A stretch of 28,341 bases of DNA from the NCBI GenBank assembly GCA_035490315.1, contig DATHET010000010.1, positions 1 through 28,341 of the forward strand. The letters are read 5' to 3'. Below, piece after piece: positions 14,207 to 23,166 of the stretch; position 1 is the stretch's first letter, and the number at the start of each line of letters is the position of its first letter. A program made the translations under genes and the position numbers. Source of the DNA: JADJQU01 sp035490315. GTDB taxonomy: Bacteria > Planctomycetota > UBA1135 > GCA-002686595. The notes under the pieces were generated by a model, which was given only the letters and a program-made list of their open reading frames with translations, did not search any database and was not told the DNA's origin.

Positions 14207-16069
14207 TTACTGCTTGACCGGCGTCTCGCCTTTGGGCGCGGCGGCTTCGGCGGCGCGCTTGTCGATCAGCTTCTGCACCAGCTTGACGTTGTTGCCCGTG
14301 TCGCGCAGCGCGATCTTCACCGCGGCGCGCGTGTCCTCGCTGAGGTCCTTGCGCTCGAGCATCAGTTTCGCTTCCTCGTAGCCGCGCTGGTACATCGCCT
14401 TCGCACGCTCGAGCTCGCGCACGAAGTAGTAGTGCAGCATCACCGCCGTGTCGTTCAAGTAGTTGGGATTGCGCGGCTCGATCTCCAGCGCGACCTCGTA
14501 CGCAGCGAGCGATTCTTCCCAGAGCTTGTTGACCCGGGCTTCGTCGAAGGCCGTCGGCGCCTTCTCGAGCGCGCCTTGCGTTCCGCGCAGCTCGTCGCCT
14601 TCGTCGCGCAGGAACAGCCCCAGGTTGTTCCAGTGGCGCGAGTATTCGGGCTCGCGGGGCACGATGCGCGTGATCAGGTCGCTGGCGAAGGCCGCTTCCA
14701 TCCGCAGGGGCTTGCCGCCGTGCTTCGAATCGTCCATCGCCCAACCGACGAGCGCCTCGAGGCGCGCCGCGTTGCCGGGCACGTCGTAAGCGAGGGCCGC
14801 GACGAGTCCTCCGCGATCGGGGATCTGAGGAGGGTCTTCCGGACTGGCACCACTTACCTTGCTGAAGGAAGCCAGTCTGGAGAACTCGACCGGCGGATAG
14901 CGGTGCAGCGTCGCCAGGCACTTCGCGTAGTCGCGGTTCTCGAAGTGGATCCGGTAGAGGTAATACAGGCTGGTCCAGAACTCCGGATTCTTGGTCAGTG
15001 CGGATTCGAAAGCCTTCTCGGCCTCGGGCAGCTTCTTCAAGCCATAGTTCGCGTAGCCCAGCCACCAGACCAGCGTCGCGTCGCCCCCGCCTCCGTTCTT
15101 CGCGCCCCAACTCTTGCGCGCCGTCTCCAGCGCATCGAGCAGATCCTGACCCTGGAGCGCACCGCTGATCGCCGCGTAGTCCGCTGTCGCGGGATCAAGG
15201 GCGATCGCGCGGGTGAAAGCGTTGCTCGCGTCGGCCAGCTGCTGTTTCCAGACGTAGACCACTCCGAGCTGCGTCCAGGCCTGCTGCGCGATCGGACGCA
15301 GGCGCTGATCCGGGGCGTCGCCGCACAGCGCAATCGCCTTCTCGAAGGCTTCGACCGCGGCCTGCCATTGCTCCTCGGCGGCGTCCGTCTTGGCTTCATC
15401 GCCTTGCCACGCTGCGTAGGCCGACAGCGCCAGCTTGCCGCGCAGCATGCGACGCGACGGATTGTCAGGCGAGACCTCGATGGCCTTCTTCGACGCGACC
15501 TCGCCCAGCTCGAAGTCCTGCGTGTACCACGCGGCCTCGGCCAGCGTCGTCCAGGCGTCGTCGAAACGCGCTTCGTGCTTTTCGGTCACTTTCTTCAGGA
15601 ACGTCACGGCGTCCTCGAAGAAGGAGCTGGTGGCCGAGCTCGGTTGCCCGTTCGCGATGTCGCGCGCGCCCATGGTGTAGAAGGCCGTGCCGAACAGGTA
15701 GTCGGTCTCGATGCCGGCCTTGCCTGCCCGCTTCAGGTCCTCGAGCTCCATGAGCACGTCCTCGACATGCTCGCGCGAGATTTCCGCTCGCATCACGAAC
15801 ACGTGGGTGCGAAGCGAAGCTCCGTCCTTCTCTTCCGCTTGCTTGAACATACGGAAGGCATCCTCCGGACTGCCATCGAGCAGGTACTTGCGCCCGACGG
15901 CGAGCAGCTCGTCCACGCTCTGGTCCTGGCCGCGGACCGGCGCGGCCGCTTCGAGCACGGCGAGGGCGGTGGGCATCGCTCGCGGGAGCTCGAACCCAGG
16001 GATGGCGAGGAACAGCAGCGGAAGAATCGGCATAGATGAGGAGGCTGGCCCGCGAGCGGCGCGGTTCAA
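14207..16069 (-). CDS. TPR-repeat protein with N-terminal signal segment
   Basis: This 620-residue protein is made largely of tetratricopeptide-type helical repeats, for example LLAVGRKYLLDGSPEDAFRMF near residue 55, YANYGLKKLPEAEKAFESAL mid-protein and SLAAYEVALEIEPRNPNYLN near the C-terminus. The N-terminus contains MPILPLLFLAIPG, a probable signal or anchor segment. The start is uncertain. TTG 16069 overlaps the upstream stop as TTGA and supplies two Arg residues before the hydrophobic segment; ATG 16033, 12 codons later, is the alternative. The protein is probably periplasmic and serves as a scaffold; no enzymatic motif is seen. Translational coupling suggests it acts with the TPR lipoprotein upstream. 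The C-terminal 20 residues are Ala/Lys-rich. Confidence 0.82.
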   Translation of the reverse strand: MNRAARGPASSSMPILPLLFLAIPGFELPRAMPTALAVLEAAAPVRGQDQSVDELLAVGRKYLLDGSPEDAFRMFKQAEEKDGASLRTHVFVMRAEISREHVEDVLMELEDLKRAGKAGIETDYLFGTAFYTMGARDIANGQPSSATSSFFEDAVTFLKKVTEKHEARFDDAWTTLAEAAWYTQDFELGEVASKKAIEVSPDNPSRRMLRGKLALSAYAAWQGDEAKTDAAEEQWQAAVEAFEKAIALCGDAPDQRLRPIAQQAWTQLGVVYVWKQQLADASNAFTRAIALDPATADYAAISGALQGQDLLDALETARKSWGAKNGGGGDATLVWWLGYANYGLKKLPEAEKAFESALTKNPEFWTSLYYLYRIHFENRDYAKCLATLHRYPPVEFSRLASFSKVSGASPEDPPQIPDRGGLVAALAYDVPGNAARLEALVGWAMDDSKHGGKPLRMEAAFASDLITRIVPREPEYSRHWNNLGLFLRDEGDELRGTQGALEKAPTAFDEARVNKLWEESLAAYEVALEIEPRNPNYLNDTAVMLHYYFVRELERAKAMYQRGYEEAKLMLERKDLSEDTRAAVKIALRDTGNNVKLVQKLIDKRAAEAAAPKGETPVKQ

Positions 16070-18354
16070 GGTTGGTTCTTGGGGGCTTGGCTTGGAGTCT
16101 CCGCGGGTGGCGAGGCAGCGACGGCTTTTTTCTTCGCCGCGGCGGCCTCGGCCTTCGGCAGGAGCTGGTCGACGACGCCCGGTCGCTGTTGTGGATCCGC
16201 GCTGATGGCTTGTTGGAAGAGCTGGACCGCTAGGTCGGGGTCGTCCTTGAACTCGAGCTCGATGACTCCCTGGAACTGCAGGGCATCCGCGTGGGCGTGT
16301 TTCAAGGAATCGTTGGCCGGGTCGCTTTCGATCTGCGCGGTCACGAGGCGGATCGCATCCCGCAGGAGCTGCTCGGCCACGGGTAGATCGCGGGGTATGT
16401 GATAGATCGCGAGTTTCGCCGCGTTACAAGCCAGCTGGACATCGGTCGGGGCCAGTCGGATCGCGTCCTGGTAGCGCTTCCAGCTCTGCGCGAAGCAGGC
16501 GTCCGACTGTTTCCGCTTCGCCGAGGCCGCCGTCCTGTAGCGCTCGAGCTCCTTGGGCAGGCCGATTTCCTTTTCCTTGACCCGGGCGTCCTTCCGCAGC
16601 TTCTTGAGCGCCGTCTCATCCGTGGTCTCGCCCCGCGCCGCCTTCTCGAGGCTTGTCGCGGCCTCGTCGAGAAACAGACCGGCTTGCTCCGCGCTCACGG
16701 CTGCGTCGCGGGCGCGCCGCGGATCGCCGGGGACGAGGTCGGCCAGATCGGCGTACACCGCGGCCGACATCGCCAGGTCCTTGGTCACGTCGCGGTAGTG
16801 CTCCGCGATCTTCTCGAGCCCCTTCGCGCCGCTTTCGAGTCGCCCAGCCCAGCGCGGATCGACGTCGCTCCCCGGGTCGAGGGCGACGCTGCCCTCCGCG
16901 ACGTCGTTCATCGATTTGAACGCCGCGCGGGCCGGCTCGATGCGCTTCGAGCCGAAGAGTTGCCAGCCCGCGAGGGCGCGGCACAGGGCTTCGTACTGCA
17001 GGCAGGACTGCGTGTAGCGAGCGTCGAGCGAGCGCACCAGACCGAAGTATTTCTCGGCGCGATCGAGCTGATCCTTCCCGCTGCCTTCGAAGAGCGGAAG
17101 CGTCACGTGATTGACCGAGTTCTCGAAGAACTCGAACGCGGGATACCAATAGCCGAGCGGCTGGTAGGGGAAGCGATCGCGGAAGCGCGAGAAGGCCGCG
17201 AGCAGCTCCGCCGTGTCGCCGCAGGACTTCGCGGCCCGCGCGAACAGCTCGGTCAAGTCGGCGTCGCCGGGACTGGAATTCAAGCCGACCCAGGCGGCCT
17301 GCTCGGCTTCGAAGACTTTTCCGGCGTCGAGCAGCAACTCGACCAGGGCTGCGTGGGCTGTCGCGTCGGTGCTGGCGTGGGCAATGCGCAGCTCGAGCGC
17401 GGACTGGATTTCCAGGAAGAGCGGACCTGCTGCGGCGCTGGCGTCTTTGCGCAGCTTGCGCAGCACCTGCGAGCCGGCGCGCGCGAGCACGATCTCGGGC
17501 GCGGGACTGATCGCGAGCCGCCGGCTCGGCTGCGAATCGAGCAGCACCATGGCGCGCTGCGCGCTGTCGAGGGCCAGCTCGAATCTGCCGAGCGCGCAGG
17601 CCGCGCGGCTGTGCCCGAGCAGGGCTTCCGGCGTGTTCCCGGCGCGCGCGAAGACTTCCAGCGCTTCCTGAAGGAATTCGCTGCGATCGGCGGCGGCCAG
17701 AGTGAGGTCCAGAGTGCCCAGGTCCATCAAAAGCTCGGGGCGATCGGGCGAATCCGCGAGGCCCTGCTCGAGTTCAGCGCGTGCTTCGTCGAATCGCGAT
17801 TGACCCACGAGCCTTCGCGCGTTCTCGCGCGGCTGCAAGGCTCGGAGCTGGCGGGTCAGCTCGATGGCGTCGTCGAGGCGATCCTCGGCCAGTGCTCTCT
17901 CGGCCTCGGCCTTGAGCCTCGGACCTTCGTTCAACAACGACGCGGGATCGTAGGCTGCCTCGGTGGCATTCGATTCGCCCGTCGCGGGCGGCGGTTCGTC
18001 GTTCACAACCGCCGGTTCCGGCATCGCATTCGTCGGTGCTTGCTGCGCGGCGGCCAGCTCCTTGGCCGCCACCACCGCGCGTGTCCATCCTTCTCGCAGC
18101 GCCGTCGCCAACTTGTGCCATGTCGAAGCACGCTGCTCGAGCACCTCGGTTTTTTGCGGCGGTTCCTCGACCGCCGGAGCGGACACGACCGGAGGCGTCG
18201 ACACGAGCAGCGGAAGCGGATCCTCCGACTTCGGCTGGACCAGTCCAGGAATCACCACGCGACTCCCGGGCCCGAGCGGACGCGGATTCGCGCTGTCCGT
18301 CGCGCGACAACTCGCCACGCAAAGGGCGAGCAGGGTCGAATGGATGGCCTTCAT
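16066..18354 (-). CDS. TPR-repeat lipoprotein
   Basis: This 762-residue protein begins with a lipoprotein signal: MKAIHSTLLALCVASC, with lipobox V13-A-S-C16, so it is predicted to be lipid-anchored. A Pro/Val-rich and then Ala-rich spacer (about 17-145) reaches out to helical TPR-like repeats from about residue 150 to the C-terminus, including DRLDDAIELTRQLRALQP, ALLGHSRAACALGRFELAL and LAVQLFQQAISADPQQRPGV. The end is Ala/Lys/Pro-rich. No enzyme motif is present; the role is probably to hold or organise envelope proteins. It is the first gene of the minus-strand operon, and its stop overlaps the TTG of the second TPR gene. ATG 18354 is well placed for the signal peptide. Confidence 0.83.
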   Translation of the reverse strand: MKAIHSTLLALCVASCRATDSANPRPLGPGSRVVIPGLVQPKSEDPLPLLVSTPPVVSAPAVEEPPQKTEVLEQRASTWHKLATALREGWTRAVVAAKELAAAQQAPTNAMPEPAVVNDEPPPATGESNATEAAYDPASLLNEGPRLKAEAERALAEDRLDDAIELTRQLRALQPRENARRLVGQSRFDEARAELEQGLADSPDRPELLMDLGTLDLTLAAADRSEFLQEALEVFARAGNTPEALLGHSRAACALGRFELALDSAQRAMVLLDSQPSRRLAISPAPEIVLARAGSQVLRKLRKDASAAAGPLFLEIQSALELRIAHASTDATAHAALVELLLDAGKVFEAEQAAWVGLNSSPGDADLTELFARAAKSCGDTAELLAAFSRFRDRFPYQPLGYWYPAFEFFENSVNHVTLPLFEGSGKDQLDRAEKYFGLVRSLDARYTQSCLQYEALCRALAGWQLFGSKRIEPARAAFKSMNDVAEGSVALDPGSDVDPRWAGRLESGAKGLEKIAEHYRDVTKDLAMSAAVYADLADLVPGDPRRARDAAVSAEQAGLFLDEAATSLEKAARGETTDETALKKLRKDARVKEKEIGLPKELERYRTAASAKRKQSDACFAQSWKRYQDAIRLAPTDVQLACNAAKLAIYHIPRDLPVAEQLLRDAIRLVTAQIESDPANDSLKHAHADALQFQGVIELEFKDDPDLAVQLFQQAISADPQQRPGVVDQLLPKAEAAAAKKKAVAASPPAETPSQAPKNQP

Positions 18355-18611
18355 GCGTTTCGCGAGGAGTCGGCGGGCCCTGAAATCCGCCGAAAAACGG
18401 TCCCTCCCCGAGGTGCACCGGGCAGTCTAGCCTTGCCAGCCACCGCCCTTCACCAGTCAGGATCAGCGTCCGCCACCGATCATTCTGTGCGACAGGCGCG
18501 CTCCGCGCCAGCGCGGCGACCCGCGGGAAGATCATGGCGGCTCCGTCGTCCGCGCAGGCCGCCGTGGCGGGTACAGTGGCGCCCGGACCCCCCGACTCGA
18601 CGCCGCATTCC
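18355..18611. promoter_or_regulatory. Divergent intergenic region
   Basis: This 257-bp gap separates the minus-strand TPR operon from the plus-strand Ig-like lipoprotein gene, so promoters for both should lie here. I saw no confident -35/-10 pair on either strand and no strong inverted repeat. An in-frame opening on the plus strand reaches back to 18534 but codes an Ala/Pro-rich lead that would precede a good signal peptide, so it is treated as non-coding. Confidence 0.4.
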
Positions 18612-21600
18612 ATGACAGACTCTGCATCCCGCGCGCGCCCCAAGTTCCGACCCTTCGCCCAGCTCGCTCTCGCAGCGGCCGCGGCATGGTCCGCGACGGC
18701 TTGCGACAACCCGGCCTGCGTTTTCGGTCCCGGCGGCTGCTCGGGCACGGCCAGCGGCTCGACCAACGCGGCGCAGGCCACGGTCCCCGCGAATCACCAG
18801 TGGATCGAGAACGCCTCGCCGACGATCGTGACGCGCATCCCTTCGGCGAGCTCGACCACGCTGGGCGTGGATTCGCCGGTGGCGCTGGTGTTCAGCGAGA
18901 GCATGTCGTCCTCGAGTCTTGCCACCGCGTTGCGCATGGACGTCGCGGGCAGCGGAGGCTTCGGAGCTCCGATCCAGATCGCGACCGCGCTGGTCGGCGA
19001 CGGGCGCGTCCTCGTCATCCTGCCCCTGCAGCCTCTGGACCTCGCGACTTCCTATGAATTGAGCTGGCTCGAGAACGCGATCCCTGTCGACCTCCAGGGC
19101 CAGGCCCTGGCGATCCCGACCAACCGCGTCGCCGGCACGTTCAACGTGGCCACCACCGCCCCGGCGACCGTGCGACTGCTCGGCACCTTCCCGGCGGACG
19201 GGGCGATCAACCAGAGCGGAGTCGGCGAGTTCATCGCCCTGTTCGACCGCAAGCTGAACGGGGCGACGGTCACAGGCACATCCTTCGACGTCAAGGTGGG
19301 CGGCGCCGAGCCGGCCTTCGATCCCGTCGCGTCGGCCTTGTCGGTCTCCGCCGGCGGTGTCTCGGCCCCCGACACGCGCGTCTACCGCTGGCGCAGTGTC
19401 GACGCCGCGCTCGAGGCCGTCCCGCTCGGGCCTGGCCTGGAGTTCGATGCCTCTCTGTCGCCGGTCGGCAGCAAGATCGCGGCGGTCGACCAGAGCCTGC
19501 TGGCGCCGATCCTCGTGCGCTACGACATCGCCCAGATCTCGCCGGCCCTGTCCGCCGAGATCGTTTCCATGCCGACCGACGCGATCGGCATCGACAACGT
19601 CTCCGGGCCGGAGACCCTCGACATCGCCGTGACCCTCGCCTCGGCCCAGGTCGGGGATCGGCTGGCCGTGTTCGTGTTCGGCAATTCGCTGGACGCGACG
19701 CCCAAGCGCGTGGCCCTGTTCCGCGAGATGAGCCTGGCCACGACCGCGACCACGGTGCACATCACCGAGGACGAGCTGGATCTCGCCACCAACGCCGGGA
19801 TCGGCCGGCTCGCCGACGGCACGATCAACTTCGCGATCCGGATGCAGCGCGGCGTGGTCACCACGCCGGTGCGCCTCCTGGACGCCGACCTCGCCGTCGC
19901 CGGCGTGCAATCGCCTCTGATCGACACCGTGCGCCCGACCTTGACCGGCCTGGGACCGACCGGGACCAGCACGACGGTCTTCCGCTCCAACCTGCGCGAC
20001 TTCGCGCTGCTCGGCCGCGCCAGCGAGCGCATCCGCGCCGCCGAAGTCACCACGGCGCTGGGCGACAACGGGATCTTGACACCGGTGGTAGGCAGCACGA
20101 GCGCCGGTTTGTTCGTCGCGGCTCCCGTGTTCGTGGGCAACCTGACGCCGGCCGAGCTGCCCCTGCCCTTCACGGCGGTGATCTACGACGCCGCGTTCAA
20201 CGCCGCCGCTGTGCAGATCGCGGGCGATTTCTTCCAGGTCGGCGCCTCGGGACCCGGCAGTCCGCTGCCCGGACCTTCGGTGACGGTCGAAGTCTTCGAC
20301 AGCGCGACCTTCGCGCCCCTGCCCAATGCCCTGGTCATGGTCCACGAGGACATCGGCGGCGGCACGGTTCTGCCGATCGACGCCCAATTGACCGATGCTC
20401 AGGGCGTGGTGACCCTCTCGGGAGGATTCATCGGCGACACCTTCGTCACCGTCGACCTCGCGGGCTTCGATTTGTTCACCTTCGAGGACGTGCCGACCGA
20501 CCGCCTGTCGGTGCCGCTGACGCGCTCCAATGTCTTGCCCTCCACGGTCGCGGGGGTCGTTTCCTCCAAGAGCGCGACTTTCGCGAGCTTCGATCGCTCG
20601 GCGGTAGACAGCCGCCGCTTCGCGCGCGCCGAGCCGCTGATCCCGGTGCAATCCTGCACGGCCAATCCCGCGACAGGCTCCGACTGTCCATTCGGGCCCG
20701 CGCTGATCCGGCCCAACTTGGTCGGGGTCACCTCGGTGTTCGCGCTGGAGCCCCCGGCCTCGGAGCTCAGCTACAACGCCTTCTCCTTCCTGCGCGCCTT
20801 CCAGATCGCCATCCCGGTGGCCTCGGTGGGCGCAGCCGGCGTCAGCTCGGTCACCCTGGTCGCGAACTCGCTGCTCAGCGACGCCGGCGTCGGCGCCGAG
20901 GAGCGCGCGATCGATGGCCCCGCGCCTGTCCTGGACCTCAATTCGACCAGCGGCATCCTCCTGCCTTCGCTGGTCGGCGATCCGCGCATCCTGGTCGAAG
21001 CCCTGGTGCGCGGCCTGCCCGGCTCAGCGACCGTCGGTCTCGGCGTGGCGTTCGATCAAGGCGGCGACATCTGGAACGTCCACGCCGCCTACCCGGGCGC
21101 CGCCGACGGTGTCCAGGACACTCCGCAGGACGAGCTGGGCAGGTTGGTCAGCAACGGCACGATCGACCCTGATCTGCGCCTGTCCTGCGAGGTGCGCGAC
21201 AACCTGGGAGCCCGCGCCGGCCGCCGGCCGCTCTTTTCGCAGGTGGGAGCCACGCTCGAGCCGACTTCGGCGCCGGTGATCCTCGCTCCGCCGCCCGCCG
21301 GCAACACCGGCGGCGCGACCTTCGACCTCGTGATCTCGAACGCGATCCCCGATTCGTCGGGCACGCCGGGCATCTACGTCGCGACCATCGCCGTGGTGCC
21401 CAGCGGCAGGCGCTGGACAATCTGGCGGCCCGACCTCGACGACTCCTCCGGGCCGACGCGCACCATCCACGTTCCCGACCTGGCGGCGCTCGGCGGCGTG
21501 GCGCTCCCCGATGGCGCCTTGACCGCCACGGTCGAGGCCTTCGGTTACGCGAGCTTCACCAGCGACGACTTCTTCTGGAGCGACATCGAGCGCGAATACG

Positions 21601-21644
21601 ACGCTTTCTCCGCCAGCGCGCCGAGCGCTTTCTCGCAGCCCTGA
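18612..21644 (+). CDS. Large surface lipoprotein with SbsA-type Ig-like domains and carboxypeptidase-regulatory-like domain
   Basis: This 1010-residue secreted protein starts at ATG 18612, giving a signal peptide (Arg/Lys-rich n-region, ALAAAAAW core) ending near Cys31 (SATAC), a weak lipobox with Ala at -3. Three Cys follow closely (31, 36 and 43, in CDNPACVFGPGGC). Two Ig-like segments of the bacterial SbsA/Big_5 kind come next: SPTIVTRIPSASSTTLGV with VALVFSESMSSSSL (about 66-105), then VRLLGTFPADGAINQSG with FIALFDRKLNGATVTGTSF. Near residue 555-640, VTVEVFDSATFAPLPNALVMV with DAQGVVTLSGGF resembles a CarboxypepD-regulatory or CNA-B-like beta domain. The remainder is beta-rich without recognised domains. 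No catalytic motif is seen. It is probably an envelope surface protein, with function unknown. Confidence 0.78.
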   Translation: MTDSASRARPKFRPFAQLALAAAAAWSATACDNPACVFGPGGCSGTASGSTNAAQATVPANHQWIENASPTIVTRIPSASSTTLGVDSPVALVFSESMSSSSLATALRMDVAGSGGFGAPIQIATALVGDGRVLVILPLQPLDLATSYELSWLENAIPVDLQGQALAIPTNRVAGTFNVATTAPATVRLLGTFPADGAINQSGVGEFIALFDRKLNGATVTGTSFDVKVGGAEPAFDPVASALSVSAGGVSAPDTRVYRWRSVDAALEAVPLGPGLEFDASLSPVGSKIAAVDQSLLAPILVRYDIAQISPALSAEIVSMPTDAIGIDNVSGPETLDIAVTLASAQVGDRLAVFVFGNSLDATPKRVALFREMSLATTATTVHITEDELDLATNAGIGRLADGTINFAIRMQRGVVTTPVRLLDADLAVAGVQSPLIDTVRPTLTGLGPTGTSTTVFRSNLRDFALLGRASERIRAAEVTTALGDNGILTPVVGSTSAGLFVAAPVFVGNLTPAELPLPFTAVIYDAAFNAAAVQIAGDFFQVGASGPGSPLPGPSVTVEVFDSATFAPLPNALVMVHEDIGGGTVLPIDAQLTDAQGVVTLSGGFIGDTFVTVDLAGFDLFTFEDVPTDRLSVPLTRSNVLPSTVAGVVSSKSATFASFDRSAVDSRRFARAEPLIPVQSCTANPATGSDCPFGPALIRPNLVGVTSVFALEPPASELSYNAFSFLRAFQIAIPVASVGAAGVSSVTLVANSLLSDAGVGAEERAIDGPAPVLDLNSTSGILLPSLVGDPRILVEALVRGLPGSATVGLGVAFDQGGDIWNVHAAYPGAADGVQDTPQDELGRLVSNGTIDPDLRLSCEVRDNLGARAGRRPLFSQVGATLEPTSAPVILAPPPAGNTGGATFDLVISNAIPDSSGTPGIYVATIAVVPSGRRWTIWRPDLDDSSGPTRTIHVPDLAALGGVALPDGALTATVEAFGYASFTSDDFFWSDIEREYDAFSASAPSAFSQP

Positions 21645-21650
21645 AGCGAC

Positions 21651-21666
21651 GCGCGGAATTTCGCGC
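21651..21666 (+). terminator. Weak terminator-like hairpin after the Ig-like lipoprotein gene
   Basis: GCGCG (21651-21655) and CGCGC (21662-21666) flank a GAATTT loop just 7 bases after the stop codon. No T run follows. The remaining gap to 21820 contains a TACAAT box (21702-21707) that could be a -10 for the next gene, but no -35 at proper spacing. Confidence 0.3.
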
Positions 21667-21820
21667 GAAGATTGAGCGCGAAAGCGAGCGCGGCGCATGG
21701 CTACAATTCGTCCCGTCCGGCGCAGAATGCGACGGATGGCCCGCTGCGCTCCGCGAGCGGCGCCCGTTTCGAATCGAGGTTCGACGCCGCGTTGCGTCCC
21801 CAATACTTGGATCGATCCAC

Positions 21821-22420
21821 GTGAAGCAGCTTGCTCGACTTGCTCCGTTGTTCCTGACCGCGCTCGCATCGCTTGCCTGTTTTTCCGCCTGCGGTCCGAC
21901 GCGCCCGCCGCGCGGACTCGACAATCCGCAGATCATCGTCGGCTCGCTGAGCCAGGTGAATCCGCTCGACATCGTCGTGCTGCCGATCCAGAACAACACC
22001 GGGCGTCCGAATCTGCCGCTCGCGCAATTGCGCCAGGCATTCCACGCCGGAATGGTGCACCAGAAGTACAGCCCGCTGTCGCTCGACTACGTCGATCAGC
22101 GCGTGGTCGAGGCCGCGTACACGCCGGGCACGCTCAACGAGCAAGCGATCCTGCAGGTGTTCATCAACTCCTGGGACGATTCGCAATGGAAGTCGATGTC
22201 GCGCCTGCACATCGAAGCCGAGGTGTATCTGCTCGATTCGAAGAACCCCGACCAGCGTCAACCGCTGTGGGGCGGCAAGGTCGACCGCCACATCGATCTC
22301 GGTCGCGAGATGGCCGGCATCCCGAACTCAAATGCCGCGATGACCCGCGCGATCGAGAAGTTCACGGACGACGTCCTCGCCTCGCTTCCGCCGCGCAATC
22401 CCGAGCTGACCACGCCCTGA
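21821..22420 (+). CDS. Small lipoprotein, GNA1162/DUF799-like
   Basis: This 199-residue protein starts at GTG 21821 with a lipoprotein-type signal, KQLARLAPLFLTALASLACFSAC, best cleaved before Cys24 (SACGP). The mature part has IVVLPIQNNTGRPN, a bracket seen in putative periplasmic lipoproteins such as GNA1162 and LpoB-like proteins, and LHIEAEVYLLDSKNPDQ followed by LWGGKVDRHIDL, resembling the strand pairs of that fold. The similarity is only suggestive. Function is unknown; such proteins often act as envelope accessory factors or polysaccharide-export helpers. The C-terminus includes EKFTDDVLASLPP. It is monocistronic or the last of a unit, followed by a good hairpin terminator. Confidence 0.72.
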   Translation: MKQLARLAPLFLTALASLACFSACGPTRPPRGLDNPQIIVGSLSQVNPLDIVVLPIQNNTGRPNLPLAQLRQAFHAGMVHQKYSPLSLDYVDQRVVEAAYTPGTLNEQAILQVFINSWDDSQWKSMSRLHIEAEVYLLDSKNPDQRQPLWGGKVDRHIDLGREMAGIPNSNAAMTRAIEKFTDDVLASLPPRNPELTTP

Positions 22421-22478
22421 GCGTCGAAAACGCGGCCGTGAAGGCGTAGGGCAGGCTCGGCAGGCCCCGAACTCGAGC

Positions 22479-22501
22479 CTTGAGCTCCGGACGAGCTCAA
22501 G
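22479..22501 (+). terminator. Rho-independent terminator-like hairpin
   Basis: CTTGAGCTC (22479-22487), loop CGGAC, GAGCTCAAG (22493-22501) make a perfect 9-bp stem followed by TTATCCTCTCT. It lies 58 bases after the small lipoprotein stop and upstream of rpsO, so it most likely terminates the lipoprotein transcript. The U-tract is short and interrupted, so efficiency is uncertain. Confidence 0.6.
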
Positions 22502-22689
22502 TTATCCTCTCTGCCCTCACGAAGGTCCCGCTCCTACCCGCCCGGCGGGAGCGACGGCCCTCGGCGGGACGGCGGAGCCCAAGCTGCGCCCAACCCCGCG
22601 CACCCTTCTCTGGAGATCCTTCCCCTGGAGATCGGGCAAGTGCCTCACGCAGGCTTGCCGGGCACGGACCGTAGAACAAGGAGATGGCG

Positions 22690-22959
22690 ATGGCCATCAC
22701 GGCAGTCAGAAAGGCCGAGCTCGTGAAAGAGTTCGCGCGAGGACCCGGCGACACGGGGTCACCCGAAGTGCAGATCGCACTTCTGTCCGAGGAAATCAAG
22801 AGTTTGACCGAGCACCTGAAGGTCCACCGCAAGGACTACACGTCGCGCCGCGGCCTGTTGTTGATGGTCGGCGCACGCTCCAAGCTGCTCAAGTTTTTGC
22901 GCAATCGAACGCCCGATCGCTACCAGACGATCGTGCAGCGCCTGGGCCTGCGCCGTTGA
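22690..22959 (+). CDS. rpsO: 30S ribosomal protein S15
   Basis: This 89-residue protein binds 16S rRNA in the platform of the small subunit early in assembly. It is the exact length of E. coli S15 and has the hallmark segments DTGSPEVQIALL, SLTEHLKVHRKDYTSRRGLL, and the terminal IVQRLGLRR. ATG 22690 is chosen over ATG 22684: the Shine-Dalgarno AAGGAG (22678-22683) abuts the first ATG with no spacing but lies 6 bp from the second, and only the second gives the family length. A GC-rich leader of about 190 bases after the upstream terminator can fold (CCCGCC with GGCGGG near 22540), which could host S15 autoregulation as in other bacteria; this is not demonstrated. pnp follows, the conserved order. 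Confidence 0.98.
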   Translation: MAITAVRKAELVKEFARGPGDTGSPEVQIALLSEEIKSLTEHLKVHRKDYTSRRGLLLMVGARSKLLKFLRNRTPDRYQTIVQRLGLRR

Positions 22960-22999
22960 TGGCGTCCGGGCTGATGCGAACCGCGCGCTGAGCTGGCGA

Positions 23000-23041
23000 C
23001 GAACCCGGTCGGACTCCGCAGTCGGAGCCGGGCCGGGTTCG
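23000..23041 (+). other. Strong intercistronic hairpin between rpsO and pnp
   Basis: CGAACCCGG (23000-23008) pairs with CCGGGTTCG (23033-23041). Inside it GG-A-CTCCG pairs with CGGAGCC around a CAGT loop, giving a nearly continuous stem with one bulged A. No T tract follows. In E. coli the rpsO-pnp junction carries an attenuating terminator and the RNase III-cut stem through which PNPase autoregulates; this hairpin occupies the same place and may serve similarly. That role is inferred by position. Confidence 0.75.
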
Positions 23042-23166
23042 CGCACTTCACGCGGGAGCATTCGAGCCAGGCCACGGGCCAGCGCGTCACCCGGTCCACC
23101 GGGGACGCAACAGAGAACACATCACAGACGAGAACGAGACATCCAAAGAAAGAGGCAACAGAGAAA

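Noticed and set aside
14196..15110. N-terminal extension of the NNHFDTDG protein to about 654 residues
   Set aside because: The extension overlaps the TPR gene in another frame and reads as Arg/Ala-rich low complexity; the ATG at 14195 just after the TPR stop gives the sensible protein.
18534..18611. Longer N-terminus for the Ig-like lipoprotein
   Set aside because: It would put 26 Ala/Pro/Ser-rich residues before a good signal peptide; the start at 18612 is preferred.
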